Positions 17,430 to 25,858 of a stretch of DNA of 64,000 nucleotides are shown here, piece by piece. This DNA comes from Aidingimonas halophila (GTDB lineage: Bacteria; Pseudomonadota; Gammaproteobacteria; Pseudomonadales; Halomonadaceae). A program made the translations under genes and the position numbers. How positions within the stretch are numbered: the stretch's first letter is position 1; every line of letters starts with the position of its first letter. The stretch spans positions 1-64,000 of the forward strand of contig NZ_FNNI01000006.1 in the NCBI RefSeq assembly GCF_900106955.1, given 5' to 3'. Below the pieces are notes generated by a model that did no database searches, had not been told where the DNA came from, and saw nothing but the letters and a program-made list of their open reading frames with translations.

Positions 17430-18440
17430 TCACAAGTTGTAATGATCCACCTTGTAACGGGACAGGTTATCCGAGTGGGTAAACCACTCGATCGTGCGTT
17501 CCAGCCCCCGACTCAGCCCATCCACTCCGCCGTAGATCGGCACATGTCCCAGCCAGGATGACGCACGGCGTGTATCGGCCCAGAGTCGTTCGACTTCGCT
17601 CTTCTCGGGGCGGAGTCGCTGGTCATCGGTCTCGATCTGGACTTCACGGCCCATCACATCGGCAATCAACCTGGCGGTCTCGCCAATACTGATCTCGAAA
17701 CCACTGCCGACATTGATGACCTGACCGACGGCCGCGTCGCACTCGGCCACCTTGATGAAGCCGGCCACCGTATCGTCGACGTAACTGAAATCGCGGGTGG
17801 GATGCAGCGCACCCAGCCGTAACCGGCGGGCACCGGCGGCCAATTGCGTGATGATGGTGGGAATCACCGCTCGCGCGGACTGTCGTGGTCCATAGGTATT
17901 GAACGGGCGTATCAATGCCACCGGTGTGGAAAACGAGCGATGGAACGCCAACGCCAGTTGGTCGGCGCCGATCTTGGACGCCGAATAGGGGGATTGCCCC
18001 TGCAATGGGTGCGACTCGTCGATCGGCACACTGAGCGCCGTGCCATACACCTCACTGGTCGAGGTATGCACCACGCGTTCGACGCCCAGCTCGCGTGCCG
18101 CCTGCAGCACGTTGAGCGTTCCCTTGATATTGGTATCGATATAGGTATCCGGCGAATGGTAGGAGTAGGGAATAGCGATCAGTGCCGCCAGGTGCAACAC
18201 GACATCGCAGCCCTTCATCGACTCCCGGACGCCATGCGGATCGCGAATGTCACCGGCAAACACCTCGATCGCCTCTCGAATGCCCGGCTCGCTCTGATCC
18301 AGCCACCCCCAGCTATTGAAAGCGTTGTACATCACGAACGCCCTGACCGAATGGCCACGCCTGACCAACGTTTCCGTCAGGTGCGAACCGATGAACCCAT
18401 CGGCGCCGGTCACCAGAATCGTCTTGTTCGTCAAATCCAT
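17430..18440 (-). CDS. legB: NDP-sugar 4,6-dehydratase, LegB-like
   Basis: This 336-residue extended SDR has the NAD motif ILVTGADGFIGSHLTETLVR (about 9-28), the catalytic Thr/Tyr/Lys set (HTSTSEVYGT; PYSASKIGADQLA) and FNTYGPRQSARAVIPTII. The C-terminal tail YKVDHYNL is the kind seen in LegB dehydratases. LegB removes water from GDP- or UDP-N-acetylglucosamine to give the 4-keto-6-deoxy sugar that starts legionaminic acid synthesis. It lies between the ABC flippase and neuD genes. A general NDP-hexose dehydratase/epimerase is the fallback call. The expected partner legC is not in this window. Confidence 0.75.
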   Translation of the reverse strand: MDLTNKTILVTGADGFIGSHLTETLVRRGHSVRAFVMYNAFNSWGWLDQSEPGIREAIEVFAGDIRDPHGVRESMKGCDVVLHLAALIAIPYSYHSPDTYIDTNIKGTLNVLQAARELGVERVVHTSTSEVYGTALSVPIDESHPLQGQSPYSASKIGADQLALAFHRSFSTPVALIRPFNTYGPRQSARAVIPTIITQLAAGARRLRLGALHPTRDFSYVDDTVAGFIKVAECDAAVGQVINVGSGFEISIGETARLIADVMGREVQIETDDQRLRPEKSEVERLWADTRRASSWLGHVPIYGGVDGLSRGLERTIEWFTHSDNLSRYKVDHYNL

Positions 18441-18479
18441 ACGTCATTCATCCGGAAACGTCAGAAGGGAATGGTGTGG

Positions 18480-20303
18480 TCAGGCGTGCTGTGCCATGCG
18501 GCGGAACATCTCATTATCCTGAATCAGGCTGTCATAATTTCCCTGGTCGACGACTCGACCGCAGCTGATCAGATAGATGCAATCGCACTGCTTCACGGTC
18601 GCCAGCCGGTGAGCCACCAGCACGATGGTCTTGCTGCCGGAGAAATCGTGAATGGCATCCATGATGATCTTTTCGGTGATGCCATCGAGCGCGCTGGTCG
18701 CCTCATCCAGGATCAGCACACTGGCATCGTGATAGAGGGCGCGGGCGATTCCGATGCGCTGACGCTGGCCGCCGGAGAGTTGAATTCCGCGTTCTCCGAC
18801 GCGGGTATCCAGGCCCTCGTCCAGCTCGTCGACCAGTTCACGTAAATGGGAAAGATCCACCGCTCGCTCGACGCGCGCTTCATCGATATCACCATCAGGT
18901 AGACCGAAAGCGATGTTGCGTCGAATACTGGCATCCGCCAGGAAGATACTCTGCGAGACGAAACCGATCGTATCCTGCCAGGCTCGTCTGTTTTCCCGAG
19001 TCAGTGGCCGCCCATCGATGAAGACTTGCCCCGCGTCTGGCTCGATCAGGCCCAGTAGCAAGTCGATGATGGTCGATTTTCCCGAGCCGGAAGCACCGAC
19101 CAGTCCGATGACGCGGTTGATGGGAATCGTCAACGATAGCCCCTTCAGTGCAGCCTCCGATTTCCCCGGATAATGGAAGTCGACCTGGCTCAGAACCACA
19201 TCGCGACGGAACGGCGTCGCAGAATCCGGAGAATGTTCATGCGAAGGAGCCACGACCATGCCGTCGTCATGATCAGATATTTCACGGCTCGCCCACAGAT
19301 CATCACGGATCGCTTCATAGGCCGAGAGCGTGCCGCGAATACTGGACACACTCGAATAGGTCTGCTGAAAAGCCGGCAATAATTTGAAACCCGCCAGCGC
19401 ATACACTGAAAGTACAGGGAGAATCGTCCCGAGATTTCCTTGATGACTTTTCAACAAATAAAGTATCAGGAATATAACGCCACCAAAGGCGATGATTTCC
19501 ATCGCATAACGGGGTACCTGTCGTAGTGCCTGCGTCCCCCCCATCGACTGCGCTAGATCATTACTTTTTCGATCGAACTGAGTGACATACAAAGACTGTC
19601 GCCCCAGCAACAGCACATCCTTGATGCCGCCGAAGCCTTCGGCCATCAATTGATAGCGGTGATTCTGAGCCTCAGAAATCGTTCGGCCATTATTTGTCAA
19701 CTTCATGCGAACGGTTTTGTACAACACGAAGTAAGAAGCGGAAAAGATGATCAACGCACTAACGGCGACTACCGGGTTATAAACGAAAACCACCGTCGAC
19801 ATCAGCAAAGCCATCACCAGCTTGGCATTCATCTGCATGACCGGGTTGATGATACCTGCCGTAATGCGCTGACACTCCTGAGCTATCTGCTTGGTCAAAT
19901 AACTGCTGCTACCCGCCGAGTGAAACAGCCAGGGTTGATGCATGTAGTAACGATAGAGCCGGCTGGAAAGCTCGGCCCCCACATAAGCGCCATACAGCGA
20001 TAGCCGCCAAGTCGTATACATCGAGAACAATCCCGCCACCACCAGTAACAACAGGACGGCAAGCCCCATCATGAACAGGAAGTCCTCAGGCGTGGCCAGG
20101 CCGCTGAACCGGTAGAGTTCCGCCAGCAACCCATCGCCCTGTAACTGTTCGATATCGCCCACCAGTGCCATGAACGGGCCGATCGAGACGACACCCGCAA
20201 TCTCGGTGAACGACATGATCACGACGAGCACCTGCAGCGCCATGAGCTTGCGGCGCTGCTCGCGGGTCAGCAACGTGTAGAGTTCCTTGAGGTGGTGGAA
20301 CAT
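18480..20303 (-). CDS. PglK-like ABC transporter (lipid-linked glycan flippase)
   Basis: The start at 20303 (MFHHLKELYTLLTREQRRKL) is chosen. The open frame extends to 20387 but overlaps wzc. The 607-residue half-transporter has about six membrane segments, then a nucleotide-binding domain with Walker A GASGSGKST (about 410), signature LSGGQRQRIGIARAL and Walker B VLILDEATSALD. The N-terminus and length match PglK-type flippases, which use ATP to move undecaprenyl-linked oligosaccharides across the inner membrane. No Wzx-type flippase is seen here, so this protein may do that job for the Wza/Wzc-exported polymer. That would be an unusual pairing. Confidence 0.7.
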   Translation of the reverse strand: MFHHLKELYTLLTREQRRKLMALQVLVVIMSFTEIAGVVSIGPFMALVGDIEQLQGDGLLAELYRFSGLATPEDFLFMMGLAVLLLLVVAGLFSMYTTWRLSLYGAYVGAELSSRLYRYYMHQPWLFHSAGSSSYLTKQIAQECQRITAGIINPVMQMNAKLVMALLMSTVVFVYNPVVAVSALIIFSASYFVLYKTVRMKLTNNGRTISEAQNHRYQLMAEGFGGIKDVLLLGRQSLYVTQFDRKSNDLAQSMGGTQALRQVPRYAMEIIAFGGVIFLILYLLKSHQGNLGTILPVLSVYALAGFKLLPAFQQTYSSVSSIRGTLSAYEAIRDDLWASREISDHDDGMVVAPSHEHSPDSATPFRRDVVLSQVDFHYPGKSEAALKGLSLTIPINRVIGLVGASGSGKSTIIDLLLGLIEPDAGQVFIDGRPLTRENRRAWQDTIGFVSQSIFLADASIRRNIAFGLPDGDIDEARVERAVDLSHLRELVDELDEGLDTRVGERGIQLSGGQRQRIGIARALYHDASVLILDEATSALDGITEKIIMDAIHDFSGSKTIVLVAHRLATVKQCDCIYLISCGRVVDQGNYDSLIQDNEMFRRMAQHA

Positions 20304-20311
20304 GCGTGGAC

Positions 20312-22588
20312 TCAGGAGTAGGTGTAGTGGTAGTACCCGTAGCCGTAGCTGGCGGCCGCCTTGTTCTCGAGGGCGTTCATGATGCAACCCTTGACGTCGA
20401 CACCGGCGTTTTCGAGGCGCTTGAGGGCGATATTCACTTCACGGGGAGGATTCAACTGGAAGCGTGCGACCATCAACGTCGTTCCGATCTGCTTGCCAAC
20501 AATCGCGGCATCGGTGACGGCCAGAATCGGCGGCGTATCGATGATCACAAGATCGAACTCGGGGCTGACGCTCTGCAGGAAGCGTGAAAACCGCTCCTGC
20601 ATCAACAGCTCCGACGGATTGGGAGGGACCACACCCCGCGACAGATAACAAAGCCCTTCGATCGAGGTATGCCGGATCGCCTGCTGCCAATGGCATCTGC
20701 CTGACAGGACATCCGACAACCCGTTGTCGGGCTTGTCGCCGAAGATATGGTGAATGTGTCCCTTGCGCATATCGGCATCGACGATCAGCACCCGCTGTTC
20801 GGCCTGGGCGCATACCGCTCCCAGGTTCGCCGACAGAAAGCTCTTGCCGACATCCGGACTGGGGCCGGTGATCATGATGCTGTTATTGATGGCGTCCAGC
20901 ATCGCGAAGTGCAGACTGGTACGCAGGCCTCGCATGGCCTCGATGGCGGTATCGGTCGGATTCGTCGAGGCCAGCAATCCACCGATGACCGCTCGACTCT
21001 TCTTGTCACGCCGATGCTTGATGCGTTTGACCAGTTTGGTCTGGGCGTCGGACAACGGCACGGTCGCATAGACCGGCAGTCCCAGTGCCTCAAGTTGTTC
21101 GGGGTTTTCCACGCCACGGTTGAGAAACCCACGCGCCAGCACGAACGCCACCGACAGGAACCCACCCATGACAGTCGCCAGCATGACGATCACCGGCTTG
21201 TTCGGGGCAATGGGTCCGGCGCCGACCACCGTATCATCGATGATGCGCACATTGCCGATCGTTCCAGCCTTGGCTACCTGCAATTCCTGGGCGCGATTGA
21301 GCAGGTTGACATAGATCGCCTGAGTCACCTCGACATCACGGGTCAGCCGCACGACTTCCTGCTGGGCCGCCGGCAGACTGTCGATCCGCTGATTGAGCTC
21401 TTCGCGCTCCTCCATCAGGTGGGCTCGTTGACGTCCCAGTGCCCGGTAGGAGGGATGATTGCCCGTGAAACGCTGCGCCAGCTCGGCTTCCTGCAACTCG
21501 AGATCGCTCAGTTGTTGCTCGACGGCAATCACCTGATTGACCACGGACTGCGATTCCGAATTGAGATCGACGCTATTGGTGTCGACCCGATACTGATTCA
21601 GGCGTTCTTCAGCCTCATTCAGCTTGGTTCGCAACTCCGGCGCCTGCTCCTCCAGAAATTCCAGGCTCTGATCCGCCTGCGCCGACTGACGCTCGACATT
21701 CTGCATCAGGAAGGCCTCACTGATTGCATCGAGCGAATCCTGTATCTCGGCCCGGTCGGTACCTGTCAGTCGCAGTCGCAACATGCCGGTGCTGCTACCG
21801 CCACTCGCGCCCTGCTCGCTCACACCAAGACGTGCCCCCAGCGACCCGGCCGCCGCCGCGCGAGTCTGCTTGACCAGGGTAAACTCCACCCCGGCCGGCG
21901 CAGTGATCTCCGACACCCGCAGGTGCATATCGCCATCAAGGAACGTGACATTGTCACCGACACGCCCCTGACCGATCGTCCGTTCCCCCTGAAGAAGCGA
22001 GTAACTGTCGCCATCCTCGACTCGGAGGGTAAAGGGATACCCCCGCAACGATGCATCGACATCGAAACGCCCGACTCTCACACTCTCGCCACCCCAGGCC
22101 GCCGTATCGATCCCCAGCAAGTCGGGAAGGTCGATTTCATCGATCCCCCACTGCGAGAGGTACGGCACCGAAAACGGCTCGGGCCGGGCAATACCGTTAC
22201 GGCGTACGTATTCACCGATATACGGCACCTTTTCAGGAATGACCAGCGTATCGAGCCCGGTTCGGTCCACGACCTTGCCCAGTACCATCCGTGAACGCAG
22301 GATCTCGACTTCCGCCGAAGTGTTCGACTCTTCATTGCCCATGATGGAGTCCAGATCACCCAACGGACTGACCGAAGACCGGCGCTCGACCTGGACCAGC
22401 GCATCGCCCTGGTAGATAGGCGTGGAGAGTGCGGCATAGACGACGCCGCCAACGAAGAACAACGCCGTGACGAGGATGATGAACCACTTGTGATCCAACA
22501 GCATGCCGAAAAGCCGGCCAAAATCGATGTCGCCACTTGTGCCGGATGACGGCTCATTTCTGTTGGGCAGAAAAGGCATTTGATTCAT
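20312..22588 (-). CDS. wzc: polysaccharide co-polymerase with tyrosine autokinase (Wzc-like)
   Basis: This 758-residue protein has the full Wzc plan: an N-terminal membrane segment in the Wzz domain (about 34-54), a long periplasmic coiled-coil region (about 300-430), a second membrane segment near 465-490, and a cytoplasmic BY-kinase domain. Walker A is GPSPDVGKS (about 575-583), then VLIVDADMRKG (Walker A') and DLVIIDTPP (Walker B). A tyrosine cluster (YGYGYYHYTYS) closes the protein and is the expected autophosphorylation tail. It controls chain length and polymer export with Wza and is reset by the Wzb phosphatase encoded next door. Confidence 0.9.
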   Translation of the reverse strand: MNQMPFLPNRNEPSSGTSGDIDFGRLFGMLLDHKWFIILVTALFFVGGVVYAALSTPIYQGDALVQVERRSSVSPLGDLDSIMGNEESNTSAEVEILRSRMVLGKVVDRTGLDTLVIPEKVPYIGEYVRRNGIARPEPFSVPYLSQWGIDEIDLPDLLGIDTAAWGGESVRVGRFDVDASLRGYPFTLRVEDGDSYSLLQGERTIGQGRVGDNVTFLDGDMHLRVSEITAPAGVEFTLVKQTRAAAAGSLGARLGVSEQGASGGSSTGMLRLRLTGTDRAEIQDSLDAISEAFLMQNVERQSAQADQSLEFLEEQAPELRTKLNEAEERLNQYRVDTNSVDLNSESQSVVNQVIAVEQQLSDLELQEAELAQRFTGNHPSYRALGRQRAHLMEEREELNQRIDSLPAAQQEVVRLTRDVEVTQAIYVNLLNRAQELQVAKAGTIGNVRIIDDTVVGAGPIAPNKPVIVMLATVMGGFLSVAFVLARGFLNRGVENPEQLEALGLPVYATVPLSDAQTKLVKRIKHRRDKKSRAVIGGLLASTNPTDTAIEAMRGLRTSLHFAMLDAINNSIMITGPSPDVGKSFLSANLGAVCAQAEQRVLIVDADMRKGHIHHIFGDKPDNGLSDVLSGRCHWQQAIRHTSIEGLCYLSRGVVPPNPSELLMQERFSRFLQSVSPEFDLVIIDTPPILAVTDAAIVGKQIGTTLMVARFQLNPPREVNIALKRLENAGVDVKGCIMNALENKAAASYGYGYYHYTYS

Positions 22589-22607
22589 TGAGAGTTCCCT
22601 GCGGGTA

Positions 22608-23072
22608 TCACAGTGTTATTTTGCGCTGCCATTCATCGGCGGCATTGACCAGCAAACGATGAACATGAATGTAGGACTCGCGGCTCTTACGGTAAGGATC
22701 GGGGATTTCCACACCCTGCGGGCCGCCCCCTTCGAGCCAGCGCCCGAACAGAAAGGTCCGGCCGGTGGCTTCCGGCGCCATGTCACCGATCGCCAATCGC
22801 TGCGATTCGGTCATCACCAGCACCAGATCGACGTTTTCCAGCCATTCCCTGCGTAATGATCGCGAACGATGGTGCTGTACATTCAACCCATCCGCTTCGG
22901 CCAACTCCCTGGCCGTGCTGGCCACGCCCAGCCCCTCTTGCAGGTTGGCACTCAATCCGGCCGAGCGAATCACTCGACCGGGTAGGCGGACTTGCAACAA
23001 GGCGGTCGCCACCGGACTGCGACAGAGATTGCCGCTACACACCACCAGAATCGAATCGAACATCGATGTCAC
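22608..23072 (-). CDS. wzb: low-molecular-weight protein tyrosine phosphatase (Wzb-like)
   Basis: This 154-residue phosphatase has the P-loop ILVVCSGNLCRSPVA near the N-terminus, with catalytic Cys and Arg, and the general-acid loop VEIPDPYRKSRESYIHVH near residue 125. It should dephosphorylate the Wzc tyrosine tail in the cytoplasm. The GTG at 23072 overlaps the wza stop by four bases, and an ATG three codons later (23063) is an equally possible start. The order wza-wzb-wzc is the standard group 1 capsule/colanic acid arrangement. Confidence 0.85.
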   Translation of the reverse strand: MTSMFDSILVVCSGNLCRSPVATALLQVRLPGRVIRSAGLSANLQEGLGVASTARELAEADGLNVQHHRSRSLRREWLENVDLVLVMTESQRLAIGDMAPEATGRTFLFGRWLEGGGPQGVEIPDPYRKSRESYIHVHRLLVNAADEWQRKITL

Positions 23073-24187
23073 AGATCGTTCACATCCGTGGTGGTATTCA
23101 CGAGCGACCCCGGCAGGTTGACGGAGGGCAACAGCAGGCTGATGACGGTATTCCAGCGAGCCAGCGGCGCCGATGTCACGTAGATGATATCCTGCGGTTC
23201 CAGCGGGAACCGGGTACCCATCGCCAGCGCCACCGCATTGCTGATATCGAGCTGATAGACCGTGGCCACCTTGTCACTGGCATCGCGGTGGGTGCGGATC
23301 ACGAAAATCCCCGTCGGCTCGGCCCGCTCTTCCACCACGCCGCCGGCCCGGGCCAATGCATCGGTCAAAGTGATCCGCTCATTGCCCAGATTGAGGTTGC
23401 CCGGCGCGCGCACCTGCCCGAGCACCGCCACGTTCTGGTTCTCCCGCGTCGGTACATGCAAGATGTCGCCGTCCTGCAGCAGCCGGTTCTCCGTTCGGTC
23501 GCCCCGCTGCATCATGTCGTACAACGAGAGGACCTCCTCTTCGTCATCGCGGGTCAGCGTCACCTCATGCCAATTACCTTCAGCGCTGATGCCCCCGGAC
23601 AGACTGATGGCATCCATGGCCGTCAACGGCACATTGGTAATGGGAATGGTGCCCGGCGAACCGACCGCGCCACTGACATAGACCTTCTTGGCACGATAGT
23701 CAGCGACGGTCACCTCGATCTGCGGGTCATTGATGTATTCGGACAACCGGCGAGTCAACAAGTCGCGAACCGCCTCGACCGTCATACCCTCGACCTCGAC
23801 CCGGCCGATATAGGGATAGAAGAGGGTTCCATCGGGATGGACGACATTGCCCGCCTCGGCAGCGCTTCTTTCGCCACCCGCGGGAATGGTCAACTCCGGA
23901 TGATCATAGACGACGATACTCAGCACATCGCCCGGCCCGACCAGATACTCGTAGTCGGTGACCGCCGCACTGAGTGTCGGCGATATCGGGCTGGCAATGC
24001 TCCCGTTCAAGCGGGCCCGGTATTCGGAGACCAACTCCGGCGTAATCGGCTCGATATCGACCAGGCCATCCAACGAAACGGATTCCGCCTCGTAATCGAT
24101 ATGACCGCCGGGAGCCATCGCACAGCCACTCACGCTGATCGATAGTGCGATGATACCCAACCAGTGACGTCGCCCCTGCGTTCCCAT
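23069..24187 (-). CDS. wza: outer-membrane polysaccharide export lipoprotein (Wza-like)
   Basis: This 372-residue protein begins with a lipoprotein signal peptide ending VSGC (Cys at about 22). It then has the polysaccharide export domain (YLVGPGDVLSIVVYDHPEL, about 80-98) and SLBB-type domains (VYVSGAVGSPGTIPI; VAVLGQVRAPGNLNLG). It forms the outer-membrane channel through which the polymer leaves the cell, working with Wzc. It is the first gene of the operon. Its leader contains the ops element about 55 bases upstream of the start. Confidence 0.9.
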   Translation of the reverse strand: MGTQGRRHWLGIIALSISVSGCAMAPGGHIDYEAESVSLDGLVDIEPITPELVSEYRARLNGSIASPISPTLSAAVTDYEYLVGPGDVLSIVVYDHPELTIPAGGERSAAEAGNVVHPDGTLFYPYIGRVEVEGMTVEAVRDLLTRRLSEYINDPQIEVTVADYRAKKVYVSGAVGSPGTIPITNVPLTAMDAISLSGGISAEGNWHEVTLTRDDEEEVLSLYDMMQRGDRTENRLLQDGDILHVPTRENQNVAVLGQVRAPGNLNLGNERITLTDALARAGGVVEERAEPTGIFVIRTHRDASDKVATVYQLDISNAVALAMGTRFPLEPQDIIYVTSAPLARWNTVISLLLPSVNLPGSLVNTTTDVNDL

Positions 24188-24539
24188 ACTGGTACCTATA
24201 TGTCGTTATTGGGGGATGGCGTTATTATTCGTGCGTCAACCACGCTACCGCCCCAGAGTTATCCCGGCCTTCTCTCAAGCCGTAACAACGCCCTATTCCG
24301 CACCGAAATCGATGCAGTCAGCAGCACTGTACACTTTGTAACAAGATGAACCCCTGCACTACATAAGATTACATATGGTTGGAGTTTCTGCACGGTGGGT
24401 TTTTCTCATGCTTTTTCAGGAAAAGAGAATAAGGAGAGCTCAACTCATCAATAAAATGATGAATTTAAAAAATAAAACAAGAATTATCGGGTGCCTTTAC
24501 CAAGCACGAGGAAAGAGAAAGGCGGCAGGAAAAGCGAGG
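24188..24539. promoter_or_regulatory. 352-base leader/promoter region of the exopolysaccharide operon
   Basis: No gene is supported here. The half nearest wza is the untranslated leader with the ops element. The far half (24290-24540) is AT-rich and should hold the minus-strand promoter. Several weak -10-like boxes occur on the minus strand (for example TATGTAATCT near 24370), but I could not choose a single promoter. A small plus-strand open frame at 24375-24563 has basic, low-complexity content and no homology I recognise. Confidence 0.5.
24241..24252 (-). promoter_or_regulatory. ops element (RfaH recruitment site)
   Basis: The minus strand reads GGCGGTAGCGTG, an exact match to the E. coli ops sequence at which transcribing RNA polymerase pauses and recruits RfaH. 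The bases just before it (CTCTGG) also recall the JUMPstart consensus. It lies about 55 bases upstream of the wza start, the normal position in capsule and LPS operons. An operon of this length (about 24 kb) would need such antitermination. Confidence 0.85.
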
Positions 24540-25793
24540 CTAACGATTCGTGTCTTTATGTAACAATGACAACTGTCGTTGCAACAGTGCCCACAAGATT
24601 GCCAAAAACCCGAGGTAGGCAATGAGACCTCTGGAATCGCGCAGCATGGATTGGCTCATGCCAAAAATCAGAAAGGCCATCACCAGAAGTATGCCGGATA
24701 CCACCAACGCCTTGACTGCAGGGCATGCATGCCGCCGATACTGGAGGAAAAGCCATGCCGGGACACCATACAACATGGCAAGGCCGAGACCGCCGACGAT
24801 GCCCCGCCGCGCCAACGTATCGAGGATATCGCTGTGCAACTGATCGTAGTAATGAATCGCCGGCGATACCGCATCGTCAGCGATCAACATGTCGCGCTTG
24901 GTGATCAACTCCGTTTCGCCCCATCCCAACCAGGGCGCAGACTGGAACAGCAGCCAGGCCGCCCGCCACATCTCGACACGAGCTCCGTATGACGTATCCG
25001 CCTCGCCGGTACGATGGTAAGCACCAACCTCCTGGGCCATCTCCATCAACCGCAGCGTCACCCCTACGGGCAGGATCAATAGCGCAGCGCCACACACCAC
25101 CATGCATCCGACCGCCACCCAAGGGTTGATCAACCGGAAAAGGCTGCGATGGTAAGCGATGCCAATCGTGGCCCCCATCAACGGCACGACGATCCAGGCG
25201 CCTCGCGTGCCAGATAGTACCATCGCCACAAGCGCGAACCCCGCCGCCAGCAGCGCAGCCACCAGGCCACGCCGCGATGCACGGTGTCGGCCGCTCTCGA
25301 GGATCATCAACGCCAGCACCAAGGACATCGCCGCCAGCAGCAGCGACAGGTTACCGAACGGAATCGCATTGATATGCCCACCGGCACGCTCCGCTCCGAG
25401 CAACCGCTCGACCACCGCCACCACACCGGCTCCCAGCGCGCCCGTCACGATCCCGTAGTACCAGTAGTGAAACGGCGGGCTGAACCGGCGTAGCCACAAC
25501 AGTACAACGACCCCCCATAACGGCCAGAACGCCATCGACCAGGGCCACAGCTCGGCACCACTACGCCAGGCATCGACCAGCCACCAACAGCCATAGGCCA
25601 GCAACGCCGCGACGATCGCCCCATCACCAGGCTGCCGGCACAGCGCCCCAACCGATAGCAGCACCCCAAGGCCCATCAAGGGAAGCATCAGCAGCAGCAC
25701 GCCTTCGAGTACCAGAGGTACAGTTACCAACAGCGCCGCGAACGCCACCACGCCCCAGCCGTTAACCCGCTGCCATCCCGGTGCGCGCTGCAT
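24540..25793 (-). CDS. O-antigen ligase/polymerase-family membrane protein
   Basis: The ATG at 25793 gives 417 residues, with GGAGG 12 bases upstream. A TTG at 25805 abuts that GGAGG and is less likely. About ten to twelve membrane segments surround the periplasmic loop typical of the WaaL/Wzy_C family. VLSGTRGAWIVVPLMG, VEMWRAAWLLFQSAPWLGWG and HSDILDTLARRGIVGGLGL are the family's recurring motifs. It joins or polymerises lipid-linked glycans at the outer face of the inner membrane. It is transcribed in the same direction as the wza operon but sits before its leader, so it is a separate unit. It could be the polymerase for this polymer or a lipid A-core ligase. Confidence 0.7.
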   Translation of the reverse strand: MQRAPGWQRVNGWGVVAFAALLVTVPLVLEGVLLLMLPLMGLGVLLSVGALCRQPGDGAIVAALLAYGCWWLVDAWRSGAELWPWSMAFWPLWGVVVLLWLRRFSPPFHYWYYGIVTGALGAGVVAVVERLLGAERAGGHINAIPFGNLSLLLAAMSLVLALMILESGRHRASRRGLVAALLAAGFALVAMVLSGTRGAWIVVPLMGATIGIAYHRSLFRLINPWVAVGCMVVCGAALLILPVGVTLRLMEMAQEVGAYHRTGEADTSYGARVEMWRAAWLLFQSAPWLGWGETELITKRDMLIADDAVSPAIHYYDQLHSDILDTLARRGIVGGLGLAMLYGVPAWLFLQYRRHACPAVKALVVSGILLVMAFLIFGMSQSMLRDSRGLIAYLGFLAILWALLQRQLSLLHKDTNR

Positions 25794-25823
25794 GGATAGG
25801 CCCAACCTCCGTCACATCGGATG

Positions 25824-25846
25824 TAAGTGCGACTTCAGTCGCGATT
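25824..25846. repeat. single REP-like hairpin
   Basis: The sequence contains the palindrome GCGACTTCAGTCGC (25829-25842) followed by GATTCC. It belongs to the same family as the REP elements clustered at 44.7-53.1 kb and is the only copy seen outside that region. It lies between the stop of hupE and the start of the ligase-family gene. Confidence 0.75.
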
Positions 25847-25858
25847 CCATTTTTCATC

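Noticed and set aside
20747-22294. 515-codon open frame on the plus strand
   Set aside because: It lies entirely opposite wzc, whose Walker motifs and tyrosine tail are unmistakable. Long antisense frames are common in GC-rich DNA, and this one has no recognisable domain.
22856-24145. 429-codon open frame on the plus strand
   Set aside because: It is antisense to wza and wzb, and rich in His, Arg and Gln as expected from reversed GC-rich codons. No family resemblance was seen.
24375-24563. 62-codon plus-strand frame in the wza leader region
   Set aside because: It is basic, low-complexity sequence overlapping the end of the ligase-family gene on the other strand, with no ribosome site or homology I recognise.
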